Assembly: GCA_002339265.1 (NCBI GenBank)
Contig: DDKG01000207.1
Span: forward strand, 8,842 to 14,174
DNA: 5,333 nt
Source: Massilia sp. UBA2604
GTDB lineage: Bacteria; Pseudomonadota; Gammaproteobacteria; Burkholderiales; Burkholderiaceae_D
Reading direction: 5' to 3'
The position numbers and the translations under genes are program-made. Within the stretch, counting starts at the first letter, position 1, and the number at the start of each line of letters is the position of its first letter. Shown here piece after piece: positions 1-5,333 of this stretch. The notes under the pieces were generated by a model that was not told the DNA's origin, did no database searches, and worked only from the letters and a program-made list of their open reading frames with translations.

Positions 1-1536
1 CTGACCGTCTACAACCTGGCCCAGCGCACCGGCGATCCGCGCCTGGCGCGCCGCGCCGCCGAGATGGCGGTGGCGGCCAAGCAGGCCGACGACACCCTGG
101 CCGCGGTGCGCCTGTGGTACCAGCTCGATCCGGATTCCGACGAGGCAACCCAGTATTTCGTCGGCATGGCGGTCACGTCCGACAAGATCGCCGAACTCGA
201 ACCGATCTTCGAGCAGCGCCTGCGCGAGGCGACCCCGGCCCGGCGCGGCATGCTGCTGTTCCAGGTCCAGCAATTGCTGGGCCGCGCGAAGGATAAGGAA
301 GCGGCGATCGCCATGCTCGAGCGCCTGATCGCGCCTTACAACGACACGATGGAGGCGCGCGTGGTGCGCGCCCAGATCGCGCTGGTGCGCGACGACAAGG
401 CGCTGGCCCGCAGCGAGGCCCAGGCGGCATTGGCGGCCAAGCCCGACGCCGAGATCGCCCTCTTGATGCTGGCGCAAGTCACCGAGGACGAGGGCCAGGT
501 GGTGGCCTTGATGCAGAAATTCCTCAAGAGCTATCCGAAGTCGAACGACGTGCGCGCCGCCTATGCGCGGGTGCTGGTCAACCGCAAGGATTATCCGGCC
601 GCGCGGCGCGAGTTCGAGCTGCTGGTCAAGGCCCAGCCCAACAACGTCGCCCACCTGTATGCGCTGGGCATCCTGGCCACGCAGATGAACGACGCCCTCG
701 GCGCCGAGCAATATTTCACGCGCTTCGTGGAAGTGCTGGGGCGTAATCCGGACGATGAACGCGATCCCTCGCGCGCGTTGCTGATTTTGTCGCAGCTGGC
801 GGAAGAGCGCGGCGACCTGCTCGGCGCGCTGCAATGGCTGGACAAGGTGCCGGAAGGCACGGATCCGCAAACCCGCTTCAACGCCCAGCTGCGCCGCGTC
901 CACCTGGTCGGCAAGGGCGGCGACCTGACCAGCGCGCGGCGCCTGCTGGCCGAGATCCAGACCGACGATCCGGCGCGCCAGGCCCAATTGATGGCGGCCG
1001 AGGCGCAACTGCTGCGCGAAGCCGACCAGCTGCCGGAAGCCTATGCGGTGATGGAGGCGGCAACCAAGCGCTTCCCGAAGAATCCCGACCTGCTGTACGA
1101 CTTCGCGCTGCTGGCCGAAAAGCTGGGCAAGGTCGATGTAATGGAAGCGCAATTGCGCGAAGTGATGGCGCAAGCGCCGGACAACCACCATGCCTATAAC
1201 GCCCTCGGCTATTCGCTGGCGGAGCGCAATGTGCGCCTGCAAGAGGCCTATGGCCTGATCGCCAAGGCGCTCGACATGGCGCCGGACGACCCCTTCATCA
1301 TGGACAGCATGGGCTGGATCCATTACCGGATGGGTAACCTGGCGGAAGCCGAAAAATTCCTGCGCCAGGCCTATGGGCTGCGCAAGGACCCCGAGATCGC
1401 CGTCCACCTGGGCGAGGTGTTGTGGCAGAAGGGCGATAAGTCGGCCGCCGAGAAGCTGTGGCGCGAGGCGCGCGCCAAGGATCCGCAGAACGATACGCTG
1501 CGCACTACGCTGGCGCGGTTGCGGCCGTCCTTGTGA
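1..1536 (+). CDS. Tetratricopeptide-repeat (TPR) protein, 5' end outside the window
   Basis: The reading frame is open from base 1 to a TGA at 1534-1536, giving 511 residues in the window. The ATG at 64 is internal: the codons before it (LTVYNLAQRTGDPRLARRAA) already read as helical TPR sequence, so the true start, and probably a signal peptide, lies upstream. The protein is an alpha-solenoid of paired amphipathic helices with recurring A/L/Y/G positions. The clearest repeats are near residues 214-250 (NNVAHLYALGILA), 394-428 (HHAYNALGYSLAE), 429-462 (DPFIMDSMGWIHYRMGN) and 464-498 (PEIAVHLGEVLWQKGD). The last three form the conserved C-terminal block of a family often found upstream of lolB in Burkholderiales. 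TPRs are protein-binding scaffolds and no catalytic motif is visible. An envelope role is only a guess from the neighbouring lolB. A 241-base gap and a palindromic repeat separate it from lolB, so cotranscription is uncertain. Confidence 0.9.
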   Translation: MTVYNLAQRTGDPRLARRAAEMAVAAKQADDTLAAVRLWYQLDPDSDEATQYFVGMAVTSDKIAELEPIFEQRLREATPARRGMLLFQVQQLLGRAKDKEAAIAMLERLIAPYNDTMEARVVRAQIALVRDDKALARSEAQAALAAKPDAEIALLMLAQVTEDEGQVVALMQKFLKSYPKSNDVRAAYARVLVNRKDYPAARREFELLVKAQPNNVAHLYALGILATQMNDALGAEQYFTRFVEVLGRNPDDERDPSRALLILSQLAEERGDLLGALQWLDKVPEGTDPQTRFNAQLRRVHLVGKGGDLTSARRLLAEIQTDDPARQAQLMAAEAQLLREADQLPEAYAVMEAATKRFPKNPDLLYDFALLAEKLGKVDVMEAQLREVMAQAPDNHHAYNALGYSLAERNVRLQEAYGLIAKALDMAPDDPFIMDSMGWIHYRMGNLAEAEKFLRQAYGLRKDPEIAVHLGEVLWQKGDKSAAEKLWREARAKDPQNDTLRTTLARLRPSL

Positions 1537-1777
1537 AATAATCCGTTTTGGCGGGATGGTGCAGATAAGCTAAGCTGCTGCACACGCACGTCGTCCCCGC
1601 CCTCGCCGGGCGCCTTGGCGGGGATCCAAGGCGCATGCGTTGCCACTGCGTTCAATCGAAGCGGCAGAGCGAAAAACTTGGGTCCCCGCCTTCGCGGGGA
1701 CGACGTTCTAACGCTAAATGATGGAATTAGGCTCCCGCTCCGTCCATGTTTTTCCAACTGCACTCCTGAATCTGCTT
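1537..1777. other. Intergenic region between the TPR gene and lolB
   Basis: No credible gene is present. A small stem (gtgcag 1559-1564 with ctgcac 1578-1583, 13-base loop) lies shortly after the TPR stop. It has no following T-run, so it is a poor intrinsic terminator. Positions 1588-1706 are the REP-pair palindrome described separately. The remaining 71 bases before lolB hold no convincing -35/-10 pair and no strong Shine-Dalgarno sequence. Confidence 0.7.
1588..1706. repeat. REP-pair (BIME/MITE-like) palindrome, copy 1
   Basis: Two hairpins face each other and together form an imperfect palindrome. The left unit pairs tccccgcc (1594-1601) with ggcgggga (1617-1624) around an enlarged 15-base loop. 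The right unit is a perfect 8-bp stem, gtccccgc (1682-1689) with gcggggac (1694-1701), around CTTC. The outer ends match as an 11-bp inverted repeat (acgtcgtcccc at 1588-1598, ggggacgacgt at 1696-1706). The inner flanks gggatccaag (1621-1630) and cttgggtccc (1678-1687) are also complementary apart from one G/T. Bases 1674-1705 match 4670-4701 of copy 2 at 31 of 32 positions, so this is a dispersed repeat. It has no coding capacity. Such elements are thought to be spread by REP-associated transposases acting in trans; none is encoded here. Confidence 0.85.
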
Positions 1778-2371
1778 ATGCCGCTGACCCGACGTCTCAC
1801 CCTGCTCGCCTTCGCCGCCACGCTCGCCGGCTGCGCCACCAGCACCGCCAACCTGTCCACCGCCACGGTCGGCGACTACCGCGACACCATCGACCTGTCG
1901 GGCAAGCTGTCGGTCAATTATCAGAAGGATGGCAGACAGGAATCGATCACCGGCAATTTCAACTGGGAACAGCGTCCCGAGGCGATCGACGTCGCCTTGA
2001 TCTCGCCGCTGGGCCAGACCGTGGCCACGATCAATGTCACGCCCACCTCCGCGACCCTGGTCCAGGGCGGCCAGGAGCGCACGGCGAGCGACATCGACAG
2101 CCTGACCCAGGAAACCCTGGGCTGGCCGCTGCCGGTGTCGGGCCTGCGCGACTGGCTGCAGGGCTATGCGCTCGATGCGCAGGGGCAGCGCTTCCGCGCC
2201 TCGCCGGCCAATAACAGCGTTACCACGAAAGATGGCTGGCGCCTGCGTTTCGTCGAATGGCAAGATGCCGGTGCATCGCAACCTGCGCCGCGTTTGATCC
2301 AGGCCGAACGCGCCGCTTCGGGCGACATCACGGACCTGGCGATCCGCATCGTCATCCTGCCGGCGGCCTGA
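1778..2371 (+). CDS. lolB: Outer-membrane lipoprotein insertion protein LolB
   Basis: LolB is the outer-membrane receptor that takes lipoproteins from the periplasmic carrier LolA and inserts them into the inner leaflet of the outer membrane. The 197-residue product begins with a short lipoprotein signal (MPLTRRLTLLAFAATLAGC). It has two arginines, a hydrophobic core and the lipobox LAGC with acylated Cys19. Residue +2 is Ala, compatible with outer-membrane sorting. The mature part follows the family pattern: LSGKLSVNYQ (40-49), GNFNWEQ (59-65), ISPLGQTVATI (75-85), then LGWPLPVSGLRDWLQG. Leu78 in SPLGQ aligns with the exposed Leu68 of mature E. coli LolB (NPLGS), which is important for membrane insertion. 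The ATG at 1778 was chosen because it puts the signal peptide at the N-terminus. An in-frame ATG at 1718 would add 20 residues that do not look like a signal. Neither start has a clear Shine-Dalgarno. It is the first gene of a tight pair with ispE. Confidence 0.95.
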   Translation: MPLTRRLTLLAFAATLAGCATSTANLSTATVGDYRDTIDLSGKLSVNYQKDGRQESITGNFNWEQRPEAIDVALISPLGQTVATINVTPTSATLVQGGQERTASDIDSLTQETLGWPLPVSGLRDWLQGYALDAQGQRFRASPANNSVTTKDGWRLRFVEWQDAGASQPAPRLIQAERAASGDITDLAIRIVILPAA

Positions 2372-2374
2372 TCC

Positions 2375-3274
2375 ATGCGTTCGCTGCACGATTGCCCGGC
2401 GCCGGCAAAACTGAACCTGTTCCTGCACGTCACCGGCCGCCGCGCCGATGGCTACCACCTGCTGCAAAGCGTGTTTCAACTGATCGACCGCGCCGACCGG
2501 CTGCACTTCGACCTGCGCGACGACGAGCAGATCCGCCGCACCAACGACGTGCCGGGCGTGCCCGAAGGCCAGGACCTGATCGTGCGCGCGTTGCGCCTGC
2601 TGCAGGCCGAGTATGCGCGTCGCCATGGCCGGCTGCCGCCGGGCATCTCCGTCAGGGTCGACAAGGTCTTGCCCATGGGCGGCGGACTGGGCGGGGGATC
2701 GTCGGATGCGGCGACCGCCCTGATGGCGGCCAACGCGCTGTGGGAAGCCGGCTTGAGCCGCGAAGAATTGATGGCGCTGGGCTTGCCGCTGGGCGCCGAC
2801 ATCCCGTTCTTCCTGTTCGGCGAAACCGCGTTCGCGGAAGGCGTGGGGGAGGCCTTGCAGGCGGTGCCGGGGCCGGATTGCTGGTATGTGGTGATCGAGC
2901 CGGGCGTGGCGGTACCGACGCCCGCAATTTTTTCTGCGCCGGATTTGACAAGAGATTCAAAGCCCGTCAGAATAGCGGACTTTTCCAGCCACACCGATTC
3001 ATGCAGTACGGTTGGTTTTGGGAAAAATGATTTGCAGGACGTGGCGATGCGCCTGTTCCCGCCGGTAGCAGAGGCGGTTGAATGGTTGAGCAGCCATGGC
3101 GATGCCAGGATGACTGGCTCAGGGGCGTGCGTGTTTTGCGCGTTCTCCAGCGAAGACGCTGCCGACCAGGTGTTGGCGCAAGTGCCGGGCAAGTGGACGG
3201 CATGGAAAGCGAAGTCGCTGCAGACACACCCGCTGATGAAATCGCTCTTGCAAAATCAGGGAGTTATAGAATAA
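2375..3274 (+). CDS. ispE: 4-diphosphocytidyl-2-C-methyl-D-erythritol kinase
   Basis: IspE is a cytosolic GHMP-family kinase that phosphorylates the 2-hydroxyl of CDP-methylerythritol with ATP, the fourth step of the MEP route to IPP and DMAPP. The 299 residues carry all family signatures. The N-terminal PAPAKLNLFLHV (8-19) holds the substrate-site Lys12, and GRRADGYHLLQSVFQ (21-35) follows. The glycine-rich ATP loop PMGGGLGGGSSDAATAL spans 100-116. LGADIPFFL (139-147) includes the catalytic Asp142, and the third GHMP motif MTGSGACVF spans 246-254. FGKNDLQ (215-221) is also typical. Length is normal for the family. The start lies 3 bases after the lolB stop and has no good Shine-Dalgarno, which points to translational coupling. 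Positions about 2925-3030 (near residues 184-219) are more A/T-rich than the rest but stay in frame and fall in a variable family region. The gene ends 65 bases before tRNA-Gln. Confidence 0.98.
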   Translation: MRSLHDCPAPAKLNLFLHVTGRRADGYHLLQSVFQLIDRADRLHFDLRDDEQIRRTNDVPGVPEGQDLIVRALRLLQAEYARRHGRLPPGISVRVDKVLPMGGGLGGGSSDAATALMAANALWEAGLSREELMALGLPLGADIPFFLFGETAFAEGVGEALQAVPGPDCWYVVIEPGVAVPTPAIFSAPDLTRDSKPVRIADFSSHTDSCSTVGFGKNDLQDVAMRLFPPVAEAVEWLSSHGDARMTGSGACVFCAFSSEDAADQVLAQVPGKWTAWKAKSLQTHPLMKSLLQNQGVIE

Positions 3275-3277
3275 AAT
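3248..3277 (+). promoter_or_regulatory. Candidate sigma-70 promoter for tRNA-Gln
   Basis: TTGCAA (3248-3253) and TAAAAT (3272-3277) are separated by 18 bases, giving 4 of 6 and 5 of 6 matches to the consensus. Initiation would fall near 3284, leaving a leader of roughly 55 bases to be trimmed before the tRNA. The elements overlap the last codons of ispE. This is the best A/T-rich candidate between ispE and the tRNA, but it was chosen by eye. Confidence 0.4.
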
Positions 3278-3339
3278 ACTGCCTGTCGCAGCGTTGAGTA
3301 GCAAGTTAAGATGCTGGCGGCAAGTAGTAAAGATCGTGT

Positions 3340-3416
3340 AGGGGAATCGCCAAGCTGGTTAAGGCACCGGATTTTGATTCCGGCATTCCAAGGTTCGAAT
3401 CCTTGTTCCCCTGCCA
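3340..3416 (+). tRNA. tRNA-Gln, anticodon TTG, with encoded CCA
   Basis: All four arms fold without mismatches. The acceptor is AGGGGAA (3340-3346) with TTCCCCT (3406-3412), and the discriminator is G3413. The D stem is GCC (3349-3351) with GGC (3363-3365). The anticodon stem is CCGGA (3367-3371) with TCCGG (3379-3383). The T stem is CAAGG (3389-3393) with CCTTG (3401-3405), enclosing TTCGAAT. The anticodon loop TTTTGAT places TTG at 3374-3376, which reads CAA and, by wobble, CAG. CCA is encoded at 3414-3416. The first acceptor pair is a weak A-U; a weak first pair is a known identity element for glutaminyl-tRNA synthetase. The gene lies between ispE and prs, as in many beta- and some gammaproteobacteria, and is followed by its own terminator. 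Confidence 0.98.
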
Positions 3417-3494
3417 AAGTTTTCTTGTTCTGTCGATGCGTGTGCGTCCAGCAAGAAAATCGCGATGCGGTGCCGAGCGCCACATCAGCATGCT

Positions 3495-3527
3495 AATCAG
3501 CCGGTATATCCGGCTGATTGTTTTTCT
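3495..3527 (+). terminator. Intrinsic terminator after tRNA-Gln
   Basis: A perfect 10-bp stem, aatcagccgg (3495-3504) with ccggctgatt (3510-3519), closes a TATAT loop and is followed directly by GTTTTTCT (3520-3527). On the minus strand no T-run follows the stem, so it acts only in the + direction. It should end the tRNA transcript. It lies just 35 bases before the prs ATG, so it could also attenuate read-through into prs. Confidence 0.92.
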
Positions 3528-3562
3528 ACCGTACAAACGCTTTTTACCCTTTAGGACTCCCC

Positions 3563-4513
3563 ATGGCTTACGAAAACCTGATGGTTTTTACCGGCAATGC
3601 CAATCCGGCACTAGCAGAGGGGGTCGCAAAAAGCCTCGGCATTCCTCTCGGTAAAGCAGTCGTCTCCAAGTTCTCCGATGGCGAAGTCATGGTCGAGATC
3701 AACGAGAACGTGCGTGGCAAGGACGTCTTCGTCCTGCAATCGACCTGCGCCCCGACCAACGACAGCCTGATGGAAATCATGCTGATGGTCGACGCCCTCA
3801 AGCGCGCTTCGGCCGGCCGCATCACCGCTGCCATTCCTTACTTCGGTTATGCCCGCCAGGACCGCCGTCCGCGTTCGGCGCGTGTCGCGATCTCGGCCAA
3901 GGTCGTCGCGAACATGCTGGAAGAAGCCGGCGTCGAGCGCGTCCTGATCATGGACCTGCACGCCGACCAGATTCAAGGTTTCTTCGACATCCCGGTCGAC
4001 AATATCTACGCATCGCCGATCCTGCTGGGCGACCTGCAGAAGCGCAACTACGACGACCTGCTGGTCGTGTCGCCTGACGTCGGCGGCGTGGTGCGCGCAC
4101 GCGCCCTGGCCAAGCGCCTGGGCTGCGACCTGGCGATCATCGACAAGCGTCGCCCGAAGGCGAATGTGTCGGAAGTGATGAACATCATCGGTGAAGTCGA
4201 AGGCCGCAACTGCGTGATCATGGATGACATGGTCGACACCGCAGGCACCCTGTGCAAGGCCGCCGAAGTGCTCAAGGAGCGCGGCGCCAAGAAAGTCGTT
4301 GCCTATTGCACGCACCCGGTCCTGTCCGGCCCGGCGATCGATCGCATCGCGAACTCGCCGCTGGACGAACTGGTCGTCACCGACACCATCCCGCTGAGCC
4401 CAGCCGGCGCCGCTTGCGGCAAGATCCGCCAGCTGACCTGCGCACCGCTGCTGGCCGAGACCTTCAAGCGGATCGTCAAGGGCGACTCGGTGATTTCGCT
4501 GTTCGTCGACTAA
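3563..4513 (+). CDS. prs: Ribose-phosphate pyrophosphokinase (PRPP synthetase)
   Basis: Prs transfers pyrophosphate from ATP to ribose 5-phosphate, making PRPP for purine, pyrimidine, NAD, histidine and tryptophan synthesis. The 316-residue product is normal length for the class I bacterial enzyme. Visible motifs are FSDGE (37-41), [16 protein letters not shown] (93-108, ATP site), [17 protein letters not shown] (131-147, with the metal and ATP ligand His133), [14 protein letters not shown] (170-183), the catalytic flexible loop [12 protein letters not shown] (194-205, with Lys195 and Arg197), and the PRPP-binding loop DDMVDTAGT (221-229). The ATG at 3563 is preferred: AGGA at 3553-3556 lies 6 bases upstream and the protein then begins [15 protein letters not shown], as homologues do. 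A TTG at 3518 is in frame but lies inside the terminator stem. No obvious promoter was found between the tRNA and prs. Transcription may come by read-through or from an unrecognised site. Confidence 0.98.
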   Translation: MAYENLMVFTGNANPALAEGVAKSLGIPLGKAVVSKFSDGEVMVEINENVRGKDVFVLQSTCAPTNDSLMEIMLMVDALKRASAGRITAAIPYFGYARQDRRPRSARVAISAKVVANMLEEAGVERVLIMDLHADQIQGFFDIPVDNIYASPILLGDLQKRNYDDLLVVSPDVGGVVRARALAKRLGCDLAIIDKRRPKANVSEVMNIIGEVEGRNCVIMDDMVDTAGTLCKAAEVLKERGAKKVVAYCTHPVLSGPAIDRIANSPLDELVVTDTIPLSPAGAACGKIRQLTCAPLLAETFKRIVKGDSVISLFVD

Positions 4514-4535
4514 GCAATACAGTCGCTGTTTTTCG

Positions 4536-4566
4536 CGGCGCGCCTGGCTAACATGCCAGCGCGCCG
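4536..4566 (+). terminator. Possible prs-terminating stem-loop without a U-tract
   Basis: cggcgcgcctggc (4536-4548) pairs with gccagcgcgccg (4555-4566), leaving one bulged C and a TAACAT loop. The stem is very GC-rich and begins 23 bases after the prs stop, a usual place for a terminator or a 3'-end-protecting hairpin. No T-run follows on either strand (gttgccgtatcc on +), so intrinsic termination is doubtful. Confidence 0.35.
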
Positions 4567-4591
4567 TTGCCGTATCCGAATAAGTTACACC

Positions 4592-4707
4592 CAGCACGTC
4601 GTTCCCGCGCAGGCGGGAACCCAAGTCCTTGGCGTTGACGATACTCTCAAATGTAGCGACAACGCCAGCAAACTTGGGTCCCCGCCTGCGCGGGGACGAC
4701 GGTGCTG
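4592..4707. repeat. REP-pair (BIME/MITE-like) palindrome, copy 2
   Basis: Two inverted hairpins are present. The left is gttcccgc (4601-4608) with gcgggaac (4613-4620) around GCAG. The right is gtccccgc (4678-4685) with gcggggac (4690-4697) around CTGC. The outer ends, cagcacgtcgttccc (4592-4606) and ggggacgacggtgctg (4692-4707), match inverted with one extra base and one mismatch. An inner 8-bp inverted repeat (tggcgttg 4630-4637, caacgcca 4660-4667) completes a near-full-length palindrome. The right half matches copy 1 at 31 of 32 bases. Its total length (116 bp) is close to that of copy 1 (119 bp), so the unit that is copied is probably the whole pair. A long cruciform or RNA hairpin could form between prs and rplY and reduce read-through. 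Confidence 0.88.
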
Positions 4708-4756
4708 ACGTAGTTGGAATATCGAATTCTTGAGCGCGCAATCTGGCGCTTTTCTT

Positions 4757-4844
4757 GACCGTCCCTGGTCGCGGGGATGGTCACCACTGGGCAACCGGGC
4801 CGTGGATTGGATTCTGCGGCATTCGTGCCCGTTTATTTTTGGAG
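4757..4844 (+). promoter_or_regulatory. Structured 5' leader upstream of rplY (candidate)
   Basis: The first possible hairpin pairs gaccgtccc (4757-4765) with gggatggtc (4774-4782), 9 bp with one G-U, around an 8-base loop. The second pairs cgggc (4796-4800) with gcccg (4827-4831), extended by CG/CG across a bulged T. It is followed at once by TTTATTTTT (4832-4840) and then the ribosome-binding site GGAG (4841-4844). The second stem with its T-rich tail resembles an attenuator, although the loop is large. L25 synthesis is reported to be autogenously controlled in E. coli. Whether this leader acts similarly is inference. Confidence 0.3.
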
Positions 4845-4850
4845 TTTCAC

Positions 4851-5333
4851 ATGAAAGTAGTCGCATTCAACCGCACTCAACAGGGCACCGGAGCGAGCCG
4901 CCGCCTGCGCAACGCTGGCCAGACCCCAGGCATCATCTACGGTGGCACCGAAGCCCCGGCACTGATCGCCCTGGACGGCAACGCGTTGTACCACGCGCTC
5001 AAGAAAGAAGCATTCCACGGTTCCGTGCTGGATCTGGAAATCGACGGCAAGACCCAGCAAGTGCTGCTGCGTGACTTCCAGATGCACGCATACAAGCAAC
5101 TGGTCCTGCACGCTGACTTCCAGCGCGTCGACACCTCGAAGCCGATCCACACCAAGGTCACCCTGCACTTCGTGAACGCCGAAGTCTCGCCAGCAGTCAA
5201 GCTGAGCGGCGCCATCGTGTCGCACGTGCTGAACGAAGTCGAAGTGTCGTGCCTGCCAGGTCAACTGCCAGAGTTCATCGAAGTCGACCTGTCGAAGCTG
5301 GAAGCCGGCCAATCGATCCACACCGGCGACCTG
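4851..5333 (+). CDS. rplY: 50S ribosomal protein L25 / general stress protein Ctc, 3' end outside the window
   Basis: L25 binds 5S rRNA in the large subunit. The frame is open from the ATG at 4851 to the window edge, 161 codons with no stop. GGAG (4841-4844) lies 6 bases before the start. The N-terminal 5S-binding domain (about 1-95) shows [10 protein letters not shown] (14-23), PGIIYGG (26-32) and the strand block [11 protein letters not shown] / HADFQRV (73-83 and 87-93). Sequence continuing past residue 95 ([15 protein letters not shown] and beyond) belongs to the C-terminal beta domain of the long CTC/TL5 form, which is usually around 200 residues. The short E. coli protein of 94 residues lacks this domain, so the gene is probably about four-fifths present. 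In related genomes pth follows. Codon use resembles that of prs, as expected for a highly expressed gene. Confidence 0.96.
   Translation, partial: MKVVAFNRTQQGTGASRRLRNAGQTPGIIYGGTEAPALIALDGNALYHALKKEAFHGSVLDLEIDGKTQQVLLRDFQMHAYKQLVLHADFQRVDTSKPIHTKVTLHFVNAEVSPAVKLSGAIVSHVLNEVEVSCLPGQLPEFIEVDLSKLEAGQSIHTGDL

Larger units (their letters stand above)
4514..4850. other. Intergenic region between prs and rplY
   Basis: No credible gene lies in these 337 bases. From left to right there is a GC-rich stem-loop (4536-4566), a short unremarkable stretch (4567-4591), the second REP-pair palindrome (4592-4707), and about 143 bases of rplY upstream sequence containing two possible hairpins. The best promoter match for rplY is weak: TTGGAT at 4807-4812 and TTTATT at 4832-4837, 19 bases apart and very close to the ribosome-binding site. 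Confidence 0.7.

Noticed and set aside
1371..1763. 130-residue minus-strand frame over the first palindrome
   Set aside because: It reads through the REP pair and antisense to the TPR gene end, with no start context or protein family features.
1718..1777. N-terminally extended lolB starting at ATG 1718
   Set aside because: It would bury the lipoprotein signal 20 residues inside the protein. The ATG at 1778 gives a normal signal with Cys19.
1727..2626. 299-residue open frame on the minus strand across lolB and ispE
   Set aside because: It is antisense to two well-recognised genes, is arginine- and glycine-rich, has no family motifs and spans their junction. It is a by-product of GC-rich codon use.
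3256..3536. Small open frames on both strands over tRNA-Gln
   Set aside because: The peptides (for example GEQGFEPWNAGIKIRCLNQ) are the well-known false translation of a tRNA gene and its flanks.
3518..3562. N-terminally extended prs starting at TTG 3518
   Set aside because: The extra 15 residues are encoded by the terminator stem and T-run, are not typical of Prs, and the ATG at 3563 has a better ribosome-binding site.
3611..4741. 376-residue open frame on the minus strand across prs and the second palindrome
   Set aside because: It is antisense to prs, and its N-terminal part is just translated palindrome sequence (SSPRRRGPKF). A similar peptide appears from copy 1, showing that it comes from the repeat.
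4755..4783. TTGACC at 4755-4760 as the -35 of an rplY promoter
   Set aside because: The -10 position about 17 bases downstream is GC-rich (tggtca) and does not match; the bases fit better as part of a hairpin stem.
4585..4866. 93-residue minus-strand frame over the second palindrome and rplY leader
   Set aside because: It is mostly translated repeat (RPRAGGDPSLL, AGTTCWV) and shows no gene-like features.
1..5333. A novel defence, mobile or biosynthetic system
   Set aside because: Every substantial gene belongs to a recognised housekeeping family in a conserved order, and no accessory-type gene, CRISPR repeat or integrase is present.

Overview
This window looks like a chromosomal housekeeping locus from a GC-rich betaproteobacterium. 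The gene order TPR protein - lolB - ispE - tRNA-Gln - prs - rplY is the classic Burkholderiales arrangement. The protein sequences and the 'gtccccgcct..gcggggac' palindromes suggest an Oxalobacteraceae member (Massilia/Duganella-like). That family assignment is an inference from memory, not a search result. All genes lie on the + strand.

Layout. Positions 1-1536 hold the 3' part of a tetratricopeptide-repeat protein whose start is left of the window. A 241-base gap (1537-1777) follows, and most of it is a roughly 119-bp imperfect palindrome made of two REP-like hairpins facing each other. lolB (1778-2371) and ispE (2375-3274) are separated by 3 bases and look translationally coupled. A tRNA-Gln(TTG) with encoded CCA (3340-3416) follows. 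A candidate promoter for it overlaps the end of ispE, and a very clear intrinsic terminator (3495-3527) lies after it. prs (3563-4513) starts 35 bases after that terminator. The 337-base gap between prs and rplY (4514-4850) holds a GC-rich stem-loop, a second REP-pair palindrome closely related to the first, and an rplY leader with two possible hairpins. rplY (from 4851) runs off the right edge.

Function. LolB inserts lipoproteins into the outer membrane. IspE is the kinase step of the MEP isoprenoid pathway. Prs makes PRPP for nucleotides, histidine, tryptophan and NAD. RplY (L25/CTC family) binds 5S rRNA. The genes do not form one pathway; the cluster is conserved synteny of growth-related functions.

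I found no phage, insertion sequence, CRISPR array or defence system, and no evidence of a novel system. The points worth a second look are non-coding: the paired REP/MITE-like palindromes, the terminator just upstream of prs with an operator-like dyad behind it, and the structured rplY leader.
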